The notes beneath the pieces are model-generated. The model was not told the origin of the DNA. It searched no databases and saw only the letters and a program-made list of their open reading frames with translations. Positions 37,301 to 44,885 of a stretch of 64,000 nt of DNA are shown in pieces (position 1 is the first letter of the stretch; each line of letters begins with the position of its first letter). Position numbers and translations under genes: made by a program. The DNA comes from an uncultured Draconibacterium sp. (lineage in GTDB: Bacteria; Bacteroidota; Bacteroidia; Bacteroidales; Prolixibacteraceae). Location of the stretch: contig NZ_OY776414.1 of assembly GCF_963675585.1 (NCBI RefSeq), positions 1,901,001-1,965,000 of the forward strand, written 5' to 3'.

Positions 37301-37596
37301 AAACCGATAAAAGATACCTGCAAAGTTTCGTTTGCACCTACTTTTATTGAATACTCCCCATCAACATTGGAAACAGTACCGTTGGTTGTATTTGCCACCA
37401 CAACATTAACCCCAACCATGGTCTCTCCTTTGGTGTCGGTTATTTTACCGCTAACCGTAATCTGACCAGTGTTCTGCGCTAACAGTACAGAAGCAAATAA
37501 TAACTGGGCAATGAAGACCAACAAGACAATAGCAGCAGTCTTTAAGTATTGCCGAATTTCATTTTTTAATAATCTTTTCTCAAGTATAGTTTTCAT
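34318..37596 (-). CDS. SusC/RagA-family TonB-linked outer membrane transporter
   Basis: A 1092-residue transporter: long signal-bearing N-terminus (about 1-41), carboxypeptidase-regulatory-like domain (about 45-118, SGKITDTKGETMVGVNVVV), TonB-box-like DLEEVVVVGYGE (122-133), plug with YIVDGFEVSQEEFDVL and KDASAAVYGSKGANGVVLI, then the barrel ending FSFGLNFKI. It imports oligosaccharides delivered by the SusD at 32430. The upstream gap of 78 bases shows no clear promoter, so it may be cotranscribed with the T9SS protein and symporter before it. Confidence 0.95.
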   Translation of the reverse strand: MKTILEKRLLKNEIRQYLKTAAIVLLVFIAQLLFASVLLAQNTGQITVSGKITDTKGETMVGVNVVVANTTNGTVSNVDGEYSIKVGANETLQVSFIGFVKQEIPVNGRTLIDVVLQEDVTDLEEVVVVGYGEVKRANLLGSIASISADEIEDIPVTNLTNLLEGRLAGVSVSPAQPTGNPGASTRIRIRAETTFGNAGEGAKDPAPLYIVDGFEVSQEEFDVLDPSEIESFSVLKDASAAVYGSKGANGVVLIKTKRGKEGKLKVSYSGSYGISDATMQTEMLSAYDLGRMINARYKSTGDSSRYVMSQTELDAMHDQNFNWLDETWQRSMVTRHTINISGGTDRVKYFAGGTYNYTEGNFPDMGVGKYSYRLGLDANITDNLKANITISLDNRDYKRPYISGVGSNTMEDYFEEVLQAPKWVPAYIDGHPVANNLDFNPLYLFDTNSYKKSVDKGNTVNFRLSYDFEKVEGLVASASYSRRESHSYNKDYLVPYNLYLFDQPGEEYKYLLSNNLKEDPVRLVQNNNRINETYGYGDNYQLNVSLNYARTFGKHDISSFLTYEQSEGEGYSFEARGENIETYGLEIQNAFQTKTTGGSMRESGDLGGVFRLNYSYASKYLFESAVRYETTTKFAPGERAGLFPSASIGWVVSEENFIKDNLPNVNFLKMRFSMGLTGYASVGAYEYELQYALKTSGDRYLFGGDSPVGGIGIGGKTDVVSSGVTWEKSRMHNLGMDMRFFDSKIGVSVDAYYTYQYDILDKRTVEFPETAGLGQMPGENLGRLEAWGYDASVNYHGKITNDITYDVSAIFGYGTNRVIERPTEYIPEDFRYPIGQSTSAAGREEGFISHGFIRTQEQLDALNAEWEALYGHGYRIEGTPVGLGAMIFEDIGRPGNTGAGEPRTVFEPDGVINEYDKTYVERVGDKFTWKHMLPTSISMGGGWKDLKVKLLWTMEYGIRNQAVDKLARTVPSVSETSDGLVAKSSPAFWADFYTPENPDAVYPSPQYASSNQWVSTFWMKDVVSLRLRNVNISYNVPKDLSRKIGIPELRVYFVGTNLWSPIQTFDYKEDAIARYNTYPLLKTFSFGLNFKI

Positions 37597-37674
37597 TGTT
37601 CCCAGTATTATTTATTAATTACCAAGTGCTTACATTCCAATTTTGTGACAAAAAAACTAAATGTAAAAACCAAC

Positions 37675-38712
37675 TTATTTTATTACTACTTTCGTTGAAT
37701 TCAATTTTGCTCCAACCTGAGCTTTTACAATATAAACGCCAACAGGACAGTTATCCATTGAAATCATATCCGTATTATCAGCCATACGAACCAGAGTACC
37801 GGTTACACTGTAAACAGCCACTTTTGCAGGTTCTGAGATGATAATTTTCTTATTCGTACTGAATATTTTAATGCTGTTGTCGCGAATATCAGTAACGGCA
37901 GTTGGAATGTATTCTCCATAAACTTTTAAGTCGTGAATACGAACAGTCTGGATAGCACCAGCCGGTGGTCTTGCCTCTTCGAAACGAAGAATAACATTGC
38001 TGGCATAAACTCCGTCTTCCCAGGTCATTCCATAAGCAGCAGGATCGCAACGATATCCATTTGATGTTTTTACACCTGTTGTAATGTCTTTTGTGAAACT
38101 GTATCCCCACAATTCGCCCGGTTGGTATCTTAGTGTATCCCAGGTAGCGCGGTCGTCGATTGAGATTTTACACATTGCACCGCGTTTTGTACCACCTGTA
38201 CTTGAATGTGTCCATTGAATTACTTCGACAAAATCAAGGGCGCGTAAATCAACTTCCAAATAACCGTTAATTGTTGGAATGGTGGAATAAGTAGTATCAA
38301 AACGACTAATTTCGACAAAACCATCAGTCACATTTTGTGTTTGACCACCTGCATCTCTAAATGCGTAAGCTGTTGCCCATTCAGGAGCAAAAGCACACTC
38401 ATGAAAATCGTAAGTAATTTTTCCACTTGCACTTCCAAGAATAGAAGTTTCAACTGTATCGCTTTTGTAACCCGGAATAACTGTAAATCCATCATCAGCA
38501 AAAGTATGCTCGCTGTTTCCTTCATCAGGAGAAGCATCTGAATGGAAAAATTCGAATCCCTGGAAATTCTCGCTCAATACCAAAGGTGTTCCCGGAGAAA
38601 GTTGCCCCCAGGGAGTACCCGTTGTCAGATTTATCTGAGCGTTAACACTTAAATTCCCCAAAAGAAGAATTGCAGAAAAAAAAGTAAAAATTTTGGCTTT
38701 CATAGTTTTCAT
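37675..38712 (-). CDS. T9SS-exported protein of unknown function
   Basis: A 345-residue protein with a signal peptide (ending SVNAQ) and a C-terminal T9SS sorting domain of about 75 residues (VAVYSVTGTLVRM, GVYIVKAQVGAKLNS). The middle, about residues 30-265, is rich in beta strands and aromatic residues (SENFQGFEFFHSDASPDEG, YLEVDLRALDFVEVIQWTHS, ASNVILRFEEARP). It looks like a jelly-roll carbohydrate-binding or DUF5017-type domain, but I do not recognise a family. It lies between the symporter and the SusC gene, a position often used for surface glycan-binding proteins. Confidence 0.6.
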   Translation of the reverse strand: MKTMKAKIFTFFSAILLLGNLSVNAQINLTTGTPWGQLSPGTPLVLSENFQGFEFFHSDASPDEGNSEHTFADDGFTVIPGYKSDTVETSILGSASGKITYDFHECAFAPEWATAYAFRDAGGQTQNVTDGFVEISRFDTTYSTIPTINGYLEVDLRALDFVEVIQWTHSSTGGTKRGAMCKISIDDRATWDTLRYQPGELWGYSFTKDITTGVKTSNGYRCDPAAYGMTWEDGVYASNVILRFEEARPPAGAIQTVRIHDLKVYGEYIPTAVTDIRDNSIKIFSTNKKIIISEPAKVAVYSVTGTLVRMADNTDMISMDNCPVGVYIVKAQVGAKLNSTKVVIK

Positions 38713-38761
38713 TTTTAATTATTAATATTCATTTAGTAGTTATTTACGTATTGAATGTAAA

Positions 38762-40336
38762 TCAGTTCCTGATTTTATTTTCCCTCTTTAATTTTAACCA
38801 ACCATAGTAAGTTAATGTTTCATCTACCGGTTTTTCTTTAAAAATATAACTGGCCACAATTCCCACAAACATCAGCACCAAATGGCTGTACACGCCAATC
38901 ATATATTTATGCTGGTTAAAATTCAAATTGCCCAGATCGAGTAGCAATATTTTAGTATCGCCAAATGTCATTGGTGTAGAAGACAACAGGGCGTAAAGGG
39001 TAAATAAAATACTTGCCAGTATTCCGAAATAAATTGCTTTTTTATTTACTCTTCGGCTAAAAATACCCAGCAAGAACATTCCGGCAATTCCGCCCGAAAA
39101 GATGGAATAAAGTGTAAAAATTATTCCGAGCACCCCGGTTCCTCCGGCATGAATGTAGAACATGGCAACTGCAATTGCTCCAACTCCGGCCAAAACGATA
39201 AACATCCTACTCAGGAACATCTGCTTTTTTTCAGACGTATTTGGTCTCCATCGCAAATAATAATCTTCCAGACAAATGGCAGAAAGACAATTTAAATCAG
39301 AATCGAGACTGGAAAAGGCAGCAGCAATAAGTGCCGACAGAATTAAACCAATAACACCAACAGGTAATTTTGTGGTAATAAAAATCGGGAATACTTCTTC
39401 CGGTTTTATATCGGCAGGCAGCGGGCTACCTGTAATTTTATAATAAGCAAACAATGCTGTTCCGATAAACATAAACAAAGCCCAAACCGGCACACTAAGC
39501 AGCACTCCAATCAACGATGCTTTTATCGCTTCCTTGTCTGATTTTGCGGTTAAATAACGCTGTATAATTGTTTGATCGGTTCCGTATTTCTGAATGGCAT
39601 AAAATATACCGTTTAATGCCATTACCCAAAAAGTAAGATTTACAAATTCCAGATCGAAGGGGCCAAAACCAATTCGTCCGTTTTCCATTGCAACCTGCCA
39701 AATGGCGCCCGGTCCGCCTTCCACCGAAAACAAAAGGATACCCAATGAAACCAAACCACCGGCAATTAGCATAAATCCCTGAATAACATCGAGCCAGATA
39801 ACAGCTTCCATACCACCCAGCATGGTTATTAATACCACAACAATTCCTATAATCAAAACAATGTAAACAGTGTCAACACCAGTCATACCAGACAAAGCCA
39901 GCGAAATGATGTAAAAAACCGTTCCCATTTTTGCGAAATGATTTAATACAAAACCAAGTGATGCATACAAACGGGCAAGAAAACCAAATCTTCGTTCGAA
40001 ATATTCGTAGGCACTTAAACGAATTACTTTTCGGAAAAGAGGTACAATAATTCCAACAATAAAAACAAGTACCAAAGGCACCATTAATCCCTGCACCAAA
40101 CGAATCCAGTTTGAAGAATACCCCTCGCCCGGATAAGCTAAAAATGTTACACTACTAATAAGTGTTGCCAAAATAGACATACCAATTGCCCACGAAGGAA
40201 TTTTACCGCCTGCTTTAAAATAGTTGCCGGTATCTTTCTGATTCTTCGAGAAACGTAATCCAACAACAATTGAAACAACAAACGTTGCTATTATTATAGC
40301 ATAGTCGACAATATGTAACGAAATGGTTCTATCCAT
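38762..40336 (-). CDS. Sodium:solute symporter (SSS family)
   Basis: A 524-residue inner-membrane protein with about 13-14 hydrophobic segments and the SSS pattern DTGNYFKAGGKIPSWAIGMSILATLISSVTFLAYPG near the start, plus AAAFSSLDSDLNCLSAICLEDYY later. Members couple sodium entry to uptake of sugars, sialic acid or organic acids. Its start overlaps the stop of the acid-sugar kinase by 8 bases, so the two are translationally coupled. The substrate is likely the acid handled by that cassette, such as a 2-keto-3-deoxy aldarate, a tetronate or an unsaturated uronide. Confidence 0.88.
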   Translation of the reverse strand: MDRTISLHIVDYAIIIATFVVSIVVGLRFSKNQKDTGNYFKAGGKIPSWAIGMSILATLISSVTFLAYPGEGYSSNWIRLVQGLMVPLVLVFIVGIIVPLFRKVIRLSAYEYFERRFGFLARLYASLGFVLNHFAKMGTVFYIISLALSGMTGVDTVYIVLIIGIVVVLITMLGGMEAVIWLDVIQGFMLIAGGLVSLGILLFSVEGGPGAIWQVAMENGRIGFGPFDLEFVNLTFWVMALNGIFYAIQKYGTDQTIIQRYLTAKSDKEAIKASLIGVLLSVPVWALFMFIGTALFAYYKITGSPLPADIKPEEVFPIFITTKLPVGVIGLILSALIAAAFSSLDSDLNCLSAICLEDYYLRWRPNTSEKKQMFLSRMFIVLAGVGAIAVAMFYIHAGGTGVLGIIFTLYSIFSGGIAGMFLLGIFSRRVNKKAIYFGILASILFTLYALLSSTPMTFGDTKILLLDLGNLNFNQHKYMIGVYSHLVLMFVGIVASYIFKEKPVDETLTYYGWLKLKRENKIRN

Positions 40337-41510
40337 TATTTAATTCTATTTTATCGGTATTCTTAAAACTTATGTTTTTGGGCCAGGAATAACTACCGGG
40401 TTTTGTTGTTATACAAAGGTTTGGATATTCATCTACCCGCATTTGAATAATCCCAAAATCGAGTTCCTTTACCGGATATAATTTTTCAATATTTAATTCA
40501 CCTAAAATCTGAGATGTTGTTGCACCGCCCTCAATAAACAAATCATCAAGTTCAACATTCAACATTACCTCTTTCACCAATTGTGCCACCAGCTTTTTTA
40601 CGCGCAGTGCTCTGTTTTCTCCCGACGTATTTTCATGGTCAACAGAAATTATAACTTTCTGATTGTTATTTAAAGCATGGAGCACATCTTCAACCCAGTT
40701 CTCAAAATATTCAGGAGCGAAATCCTGTTGAGAATAAACTTCCTCAGGCATATTTTTAGTGGCTATTCCGCAATTCTCCATCCAATCAAGTACTTCCCTG
40801 GTTTTTGGGAAAGCACTTCCCGACACCAGGAGAGTTTTTTCGCCTGTCAAAACCGGCTCAACCGAAGCATTCAGTTGAATGGAGAACTCTCTGCTTAGCA
40901 GTATATCAAAAAAGCCCGATCCACCTGCTGCAACTGTTGTATTATCAATGTATTCAGACCATTGTTTAAGTTCTGTACTGTTGGTAACGTTTCCAATTAT
41001 CAACCCACTTTGAGGTAAATCCTGAGTTACCGATTTTGATATAACATCGTAAGTATTCCGGCCAATAATTTCAATTACAGATGATGATTTTACCGGAAAA
41101 TCGGGATCGTTTACAAATTGTGTTTTGTTTAGCGGAATTGAATCGATGGTGTAATTTCCATTTTCAATTATTCTACCCAAAAAAGGATTTCCGGCAACAA
41201 CGATGGCTCTTTTTCTTCCACAAGCCGACATTTGCGCCAGTAATTCTTCGGCAATATTTCCTCTAAGTACAGAATCCAGTTTTTTGTAAATGTATTGCGG
41301 TTTAAGTTGAATAAGCTTTTGTGTTATTTTAGCAACTTCCTGCGCTGCATCATTTGCTGTTAAAGAACGAGTGTCGGTAGCAATTATTAACAGATCTACA
41401 TCAGAAGCATCAATTACTTCTGTCTCAATACGAACCTCAAGGCCGTATTTTAATCCAATCCCCCCTATTTCCGCTGCACCTGTAAAATCATCTGCAATAA
41501 CTGCAATCAT
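40329..41510 (-). CDS. Four-carbon acid sugar kinase (DUF1537/OtnK-DtnK family)
   Basis: A 393-residue cytoplasmic kinase with the family marks ADDFTGAAE (6-14), YKKLDSVLRGN (75-85), GNPFLGRIIENG (107-118) and the C-terminal FIEGGATTSQIL nucleotide-binding segment. DUF1537 kinases phosphorylate D-threonate, D-erythronate or 3-oxo-tetronates at the 4-hydroxyl. The following partner decides the route: next to a PdxA2 homologue, as here, the pair is the one shown to convert D-threonate or D-erythronate to dihydroxyacetone phosphate. Another family member phosphorylates 3-oxo-isoapionate, but then a RuBisCO-like protein is expected nearby and none is present. Confidence 0.85.
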   Translation of the reverse strand: MIAVIADDFTGAAEIGGIGLKYGLEVRIETEVIDASDVDLLIIATDTRSLTANDAAQEVAKITQKLIQLKPQYIYKKLDSVLRGNIAEELLAQMSACGRKRAIVVAGNPFLGRIIENGNYTIDSIPLNKTQFVNDPDFPVKSSSVIEIIGRNTYDVISKSVTQDLPQSGLIIGNVTNSTELKQWSEYIDNTTVAAGGSGFFDILLSREFSIQLNASVEPVLTGEKTLLVSGSAFPKTREVLDWMENCGIATKNMPEEVYSQQDFAPEYFENWVEDVLHALNNNQKVIISVDHENTSGENRALRVKKLVAQLVKEVMLNVELDDLFIEGGATTSQILGELNIEKLYPVKELDFGIIQMRVDEYPNLCITTKPGSYSWPKNISFKNTDKIELNNG

Positions 41511-41529
41511 AATATATCAATTAACAAAA

Positions 41530-42558
41530 TTAATTTTTATAGAGTTTAACGGCATAATTAATTGCATAAACCAAAGCCTCCGGGCTTGCGATTCCGTTAC
41601 CTGCAATTTCAAACGCAGTACCGTGATCAACCGAAGTACGTATTATGGGTAAGCCCAAGGTAATATTTACTCCTTTTACACTTTTCATAGTTCCATTCTT
41701 ATCGTCCCACACAAAACCAATTAATTTAAATGGAATGTGCCCCTGATCGTGATACATCGCAACACAACCATCAAACTTTCCTCCTGCGGCCAAAGCATAC
41801 AATGTATCCGGAGGAAAAGGTCCTTCCACATTAAATCCTTTTTCATTCGCTTCTTTTACGGCAGGAATAATTTCTTTTATTTCTTCGTCTCCAAACAAAC
41901 CTTCATCTCCGGCATGTGGATTTAATCCTGCCACTCCAATCCGAGGATTTTTAATTCCCAGTCTTTTTAATCCTTCATCCAGAATGTGAACAACATCCAG
42001 AATACGATTTTTTTGTACCAGATCGCATGCTTTTCGTAAAGAAACATGTGTACTTACATGAATAACTTTAAGTTTTTCGTCGGCAAGTAACATGGCATAT
42101 TTTGGTGTATTGGTATAGTGGGCGTAAATTTCGGTATGACCCGAAAAATGATGCCCTGCCGTATTTATAGCTTTCTTGTTTATAGGATTTGTAACCGTAC
42201 CATCCACCTCGCCACTTAAGGCCAGTTCAATGGCTTTTACAACCGAACGAAAAGCAATATCGCCGGCACTTGCCGAAATTTGTCCGTATTTAATTGAATC
42301 CGGATTCTCGACATCCAGATTTAAAACGTCAATCTCCCCAAAACGAAAACCGGCTTCGCTTGCATTTGCAATTGCATTAACTTTTAATTCCGATTTAAGT
42401 TCTTCAACAATGCGCAACATAATGGCGGCATTTCCAATTAATAAAGGTTTACAAACCTTATGAACCTCAGCATCTTCAAAAGCTTTAACTGCAATTTCAG
42501 GTCCAATCCCTGCCGGATCGCCCATGGTAACAGCTAATATTGGCTTTGTTTTACTCAT
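41530..42558 (-). CDS. pdxA2: PdxA2-like 4-phospho-D-threonate/erythronate 3-dehydrogenase
   Basis: A 342-residue PdxA-family enzyme: TMGDPAGIGPEI (11-22), then metal ligands His171 (VSTHVSL), His215 (GLNPHAG) and His270 (MYHDQGH), and SVDHGTAFEIAG near the end. PdxA proper serves pyridoxal phosphate synthesis; PdxA2 paralogues beside a DUF1537 kinase oxidise 4-phospho-D-threonate or -erythronate at C3, after which loss of CO2 yields dihydroxyacetone phosphate. The gene lies 19 bases upstream of the kinase and 9 bases after the aldolase, with no other pyridoxine genes near, so the catabolic role is preferred. Confidence 0.82.
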   Translation of the reverse strand: MSKTKPILAVTMGDPAGIGPEIAVKAFEDAEVHKVCKPLLIGNAAIMLRIVEELKSELKVNAIANASEAGFRFGEIDVLNLDVENPDSIKYGQISASAGDIAFRSVVKAIELALSGEVDGTVTNPINKKAINTAGHHFSGHTEIYAHYTNTPKYAMLLADEKLKVIHVSTHVSLRKACDLVQKNRILDVVHILDEGLKRLGIKNPRIGVAGLNPHAGDEGLFGDEEIKEIIPAVKEANEKGFNVEGPFPPDTLYALAAGGKFDGCVAMYHDQGHIPFKLIGFVWDDKNGTMKSVKGVNITLGLPIIRTSVDHGTAFEIAGNGIASPEALVYAINYAVKLYKN

Positions 42559-42567
42559 CTAATAACT

Positions 42568-43473
42568 TTATAAATCCAATGCGTCGCGCATCAGTGCTTT
42601 GTATTTTAATTCTTCGTTGTGTTCCATTCTTAGCATTGGAGGCATAACTTCCGGCGTACACAATCCTTTCAGCGACATCAATACTTTCATTGCCGGAATT
42701 GATTGACTGATATTTCTTCCTTTTTGGCAAAGCGCTGCAATTGCATTAGCCTGCTCCTGCATTTTTTCGGCCATTTCAAAATTTCCGTTCTCACATTCCA
42801 CCACAAGTTGTGCATAAACTTCAGGGACCAGGTTACCAACACTTGGCACAATTCCGTTTGCTCCGTTTTGCATTCCGTAAGCAGACATTGCAGCCCATCC
42901 CACAAGAAAAATAAAGTCGTCACGGTCTTTCCACCTGCTCAACGATTCGCTTAATCTTTCTTTGTTTTGTTCCGAGTCTTTTATTCCGATAATATTATTG
43001 TGGTGACTAAGTTCTTCGGCAATATCCAACGGTATTGAATGATGCGTTGTAGCCGGAATATTGTACAAAAACAGGGGCAATGGAATAGTATCGGCCAGCT
43101 TTTCAAACCATTTCAGCATTTGGGTACCATCCGATGGATAATAATTGGGAACAGTTGCCACAAGTGCGTCAACTCCCAAATCAGCAAACTTTTTCCCTTC
43201 ATCAATCGATGTGAATATCGAGTTGCTTCCAATTCCGGCCAATAAAGGTTGTTTCCCGCCGAGGGCTTTTACCGATGTATTTATCAGGTCGGTTTTTTGG
43301 GAAGATGAAAGTGAAGAAGCTTCACCGGTTGTTCCAAGCACAAAAGGTTTAACATCATTCTCGATAAACGAATTCAAGATGACAGAAACTGCATCAGAAT
43401 CAATGGAATAGTCAGCTTTAAACGGACTAACCATTGGAACAATTGCACCTTTGTATATATTTTTAAACTCCAT
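42568..43473 (-). CDS. DHDPS-family class I aldolase for a 2-keto-3-deoxy acid
   Basis: A 301-residue barrel of the dihydrodipicolinate synthase/N-acetylneuraminate lyase family. GTTGE (47-51) binds the pyruvate carboxylate, Tyr137 (LYNIPATT) is the proton relay and Lys165 (GIKDSEQN) forms the Schiff base. Members cleave 2-keto-3-deoxy acids into pyruvate plus an aldehyde, or run in reverse. A lysine-biosynthesis role is unlikely in this catabolic operon. Placed with a reductase, an acid-sugar kinase and PdxA2, the expected aldehyde is a C4 acid, pointing to 3-deoxy-heptulosarate (DHA) as substrate. KDG-type substrates remain possible. Confidence 0.8.
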   Translation of the reverse strand: MEFKNIYKGAIVPMVSPFKADYSIDSDAVSVILNSFIENDVKPFVLGTTGEASSLSSSQKTDLINTSVKALGGKQPLLAGIGSNSIFTSIDEGKKFADLGVDALVATVPNYYPSDGTQMLKWFEKLADTIPLPLFLYNIPATTHHSIPLDIAEELSHHNNIIGIKDSEQNKERLSESLSRWKDRDDFIFLVGWAAMSAYGMQNGANGIVPSVGNLVPEVYAQLVVECENGNFEMAEKMQEQANAIAALCQKGRNISQSIPAMKVLMSLKGLCTPEVMPPMLRMEHNEELKYKALMRDALDL

Positions 43474-43475
43474 AG

Positions 43476-44657
43476 TTACGATGCTTTCATATAAATATAG
43501 ATGGCGTTCATCAATGTTATTTCACGAACATTGTTTTTTAGCAATCGTTGTATTTTCATTGCCGAGTAGGCCATTTCTTCTATTTCAATATTGGGGATGT
43601 TTAACTGCGACAACTTTGCCGGTATTCCGAAATGACGAATAAGTTCACGTATCTTTTCAATACCTAACAGGGCTGTTTCTTCGTTATCCATTCCGTCAGA
43701 AACACCAAGTGCACGACCAACATTTGCATATTTTTCAATTGCCTCCTGTAAATTATATTCCATTACAAAAGGCAATAAAAGCGCATTTGAAACGCCATGA
43801 GCAATTTTGTATTTACTACCAAGCGGGTAAGCCAATGCATGCACTGCAGCTGTATTTACCGGACCAAGACACATTCCGCCATACATGCTGCCTAGCGCAA
43901 CTTTTTCGCGGGCGGCTATATCTTTTCCATTATCAAAAGCTCTTTTCAAATTTCTTCCGATTAGTTTTATTCCCTCAAGGGCCAACAAGTCGGTGTGTGG
44001 ATGTGCAAACTTATTAACGTAGGCCTCGATACAATGTGTTAAGGCATCGAGACCTGTAGCAGCGGTAACGGCAGGAGGAACTCCAATTGTTAACTCAGGA
44101 TCGATATAGGTTGCATCTGTCACAAGCGCAGGGCTAATTACTCCGATTTTAAGATTACTTTCCGGATCGAAAAAAATCGCATTGGGCGACATTTCGCTAC
44201 CGGTACCGGCAGTAGTTGGCAAACAAGCCAGATATACATCGCGCTTTAAAAGAGAATTATCAGCGATGATTTCGCTTACACTTACGGTATTATTTATTGT
44301 TGCAGCAATTAATTTAGCCGTATCCAAAACACTTCCTCCACCAATTCCTACAACACTGTCAGCATTAAAGTCGCGAGCTTGTTTCAAAATTCTCTCGTAA
44401 TCTTCAAACAAAGGCTCGTCCTTTATTTCGTCGTTAAGCAAAACAGAAATCCCAACTTCATTTAGCTTTGCAAGCTCGTTTTCTATTTTTTCTTTTAAAA
44501 CAGAAATGGTAAGTACAAACAGTTTCCGGCAGCCTGTCTTTTCAAAGTCTTCAGCAAATCGGAAAAAGCTTTTGTTCCCAAAAACAACCTTTGATGGATT
44601 TTGAATGGTAATATCATTCACCAGTTCACTTTTCTCTATTAGTTTTGTTAGTTGCAC
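43476..44657 (-). CDS. Iron-containing alcohol dehydrogenase, probable aldehyde reductase
   Basis: A 393-residue group III dehydrogenase, first gene of the acid-sugar cassette. GIGGGSVLDTAK (104-115) binds NAD(P); LPTTAGTGSEMS is the family signature; metal ligands are Asp204, His208 (GLDALTHCIEAY), His273 and His287 (KIAHGVSNALLLP). Relatives include lactaldehyde reductase FucO and hydroxybutyrate dehydrogenases. With the aldolase start 3 bases after its stop, it probably reduces the aldehyde the aldolase releases: threuronate to threonate in the proposed route, or lactaldehyde/glyceraldehyde if the substrate is different. A promoter and two operator copies lie upstream. Confidence 0.85.
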   Translation of the reverse strand: MQLTKLIEKSELVNDITIQNPSKVVFGNKSFFRFAEDFEKTGCRKLFVLTISVLKEKIENELAKLNEVGISVLLNDEIKDEPLFEDYERILKQARDFNADSVVGIGGGSVLDTAKLIAATINNTVSVSEIIADNSLLKRDVYLACLPTTAGTGSEMSPNAIFFDPESNLKIGVISPALVTDATYIDPELTIGVPPAVTAATGLDALTHCIEAYVNKFAHPHTDLLALEGIKLIGRNLKRAFDNGKDIAAREKVALGSMYGGMCLGPVNTAAVHALAYPLGSKYKIAHGVSNALLLPFVMEYNLQEAIEKYANVGRALGVSDGMDNEETALLGIEKIRELIRHFGIPAKLSQLNIPNIEIEEMAYSAMKIQRLLKNNVREITLMNAIYIYMKAS

Positions 44658-44689
44658 TTAAACAATTTATTAGTTCATCTTTTGTTATG

Positions 44690-44721
44690 CAAATGTAAAC
44701 GTTTTCATTTGTATATGCAAG
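44690..44721 (-). promoter_or_regulatory. Promoter of the acid-sugar cassette, overlapping an operator
   Basis: On the minus strand, CTTG (44718-44721) and TACATTTG (44690-44697) are 20 bases apart and fit the Bacteroidota -33 (TTG) and -7 (TAnnTTTG) pattern. The start codon is about 33 bases further on. The LacI-type operator at 44691-44710 covers the -7 element and spacer, so binding should block transcription. Confidence 0.55.
44691..44710. promoter_or_regulatory. LacI-type operator O1 upstream of the dehydrogenase gene
   Basis: AAATGTAAACGTTTTCATTT is a near-perfect palindrome centred on CG (one mismatched pair). Its core, ATGTAAACGTTTTCAT, is identical to the site at 49344-49359 in front of the local lacI gene. 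LacI-family sites typically have this CG-centred form. Confidence 0.75.
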
Positions 44722-44759
44722 AATCAAAGAGGATTTGAGAGCAAAGAGTTAAAAATAGT

Positions 44760-44775
44760 ATGTAAACGTTATCTT
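44760..44775. promoter_or_regulatory. LacI-type operator O2, second copy upstream of the cassette
   Basis: ATGTAAACGTTATCTT matches the core ATGTAAACGTTTTCAT at 14 of 16 positions. Its centre is 67 bases from that of O1, which would permit cooperative binding or a short loop. Confidence 0.55.
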
Positions 44776-44834
44776 AAAATTAACAAGACACTAAAACACA
44801 GTCGTTTTACGAGTAATACAAACTATAAAAACCG

Positions 44835-44866
44835 AAAAAAGGTGGAGCAATTGAGCTCCACCTTTT
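44835..44866 (-). terminator. Rho-independent terminator after the 1077-residue T9SS gene
   Basis: GGTGGAGC (44841-44848) pairs perfectly with GCTCCACC (44855-44862) across a 6-base loop, flanked by A6 and T4. On the minus strand it ends in six T residues and lies 20 bases after the stop codon at 44886. It can work in both directions. Confidence 0.85.
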
Positions 44867-44885
44867 ATATAAAATTGTATAACTA

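Noticed and set aside
40329-41510. 3-oxo-isoapionate kinase of the oxidative apiose route
   Set aside because: No RuBisCO-like protein, apionate lactonase or oxidoisomerase is present; the PdxA2 neighbour points to tetronates.
41530-43473. Pyridoxine (PdxA) and lysine (DapA) biosynthesis genes
   Set aside because: They lie in one catabolic operon with an acid-sugar kinase and symporter, under a LacI-type operator, and lack biosynthetic neighbours.
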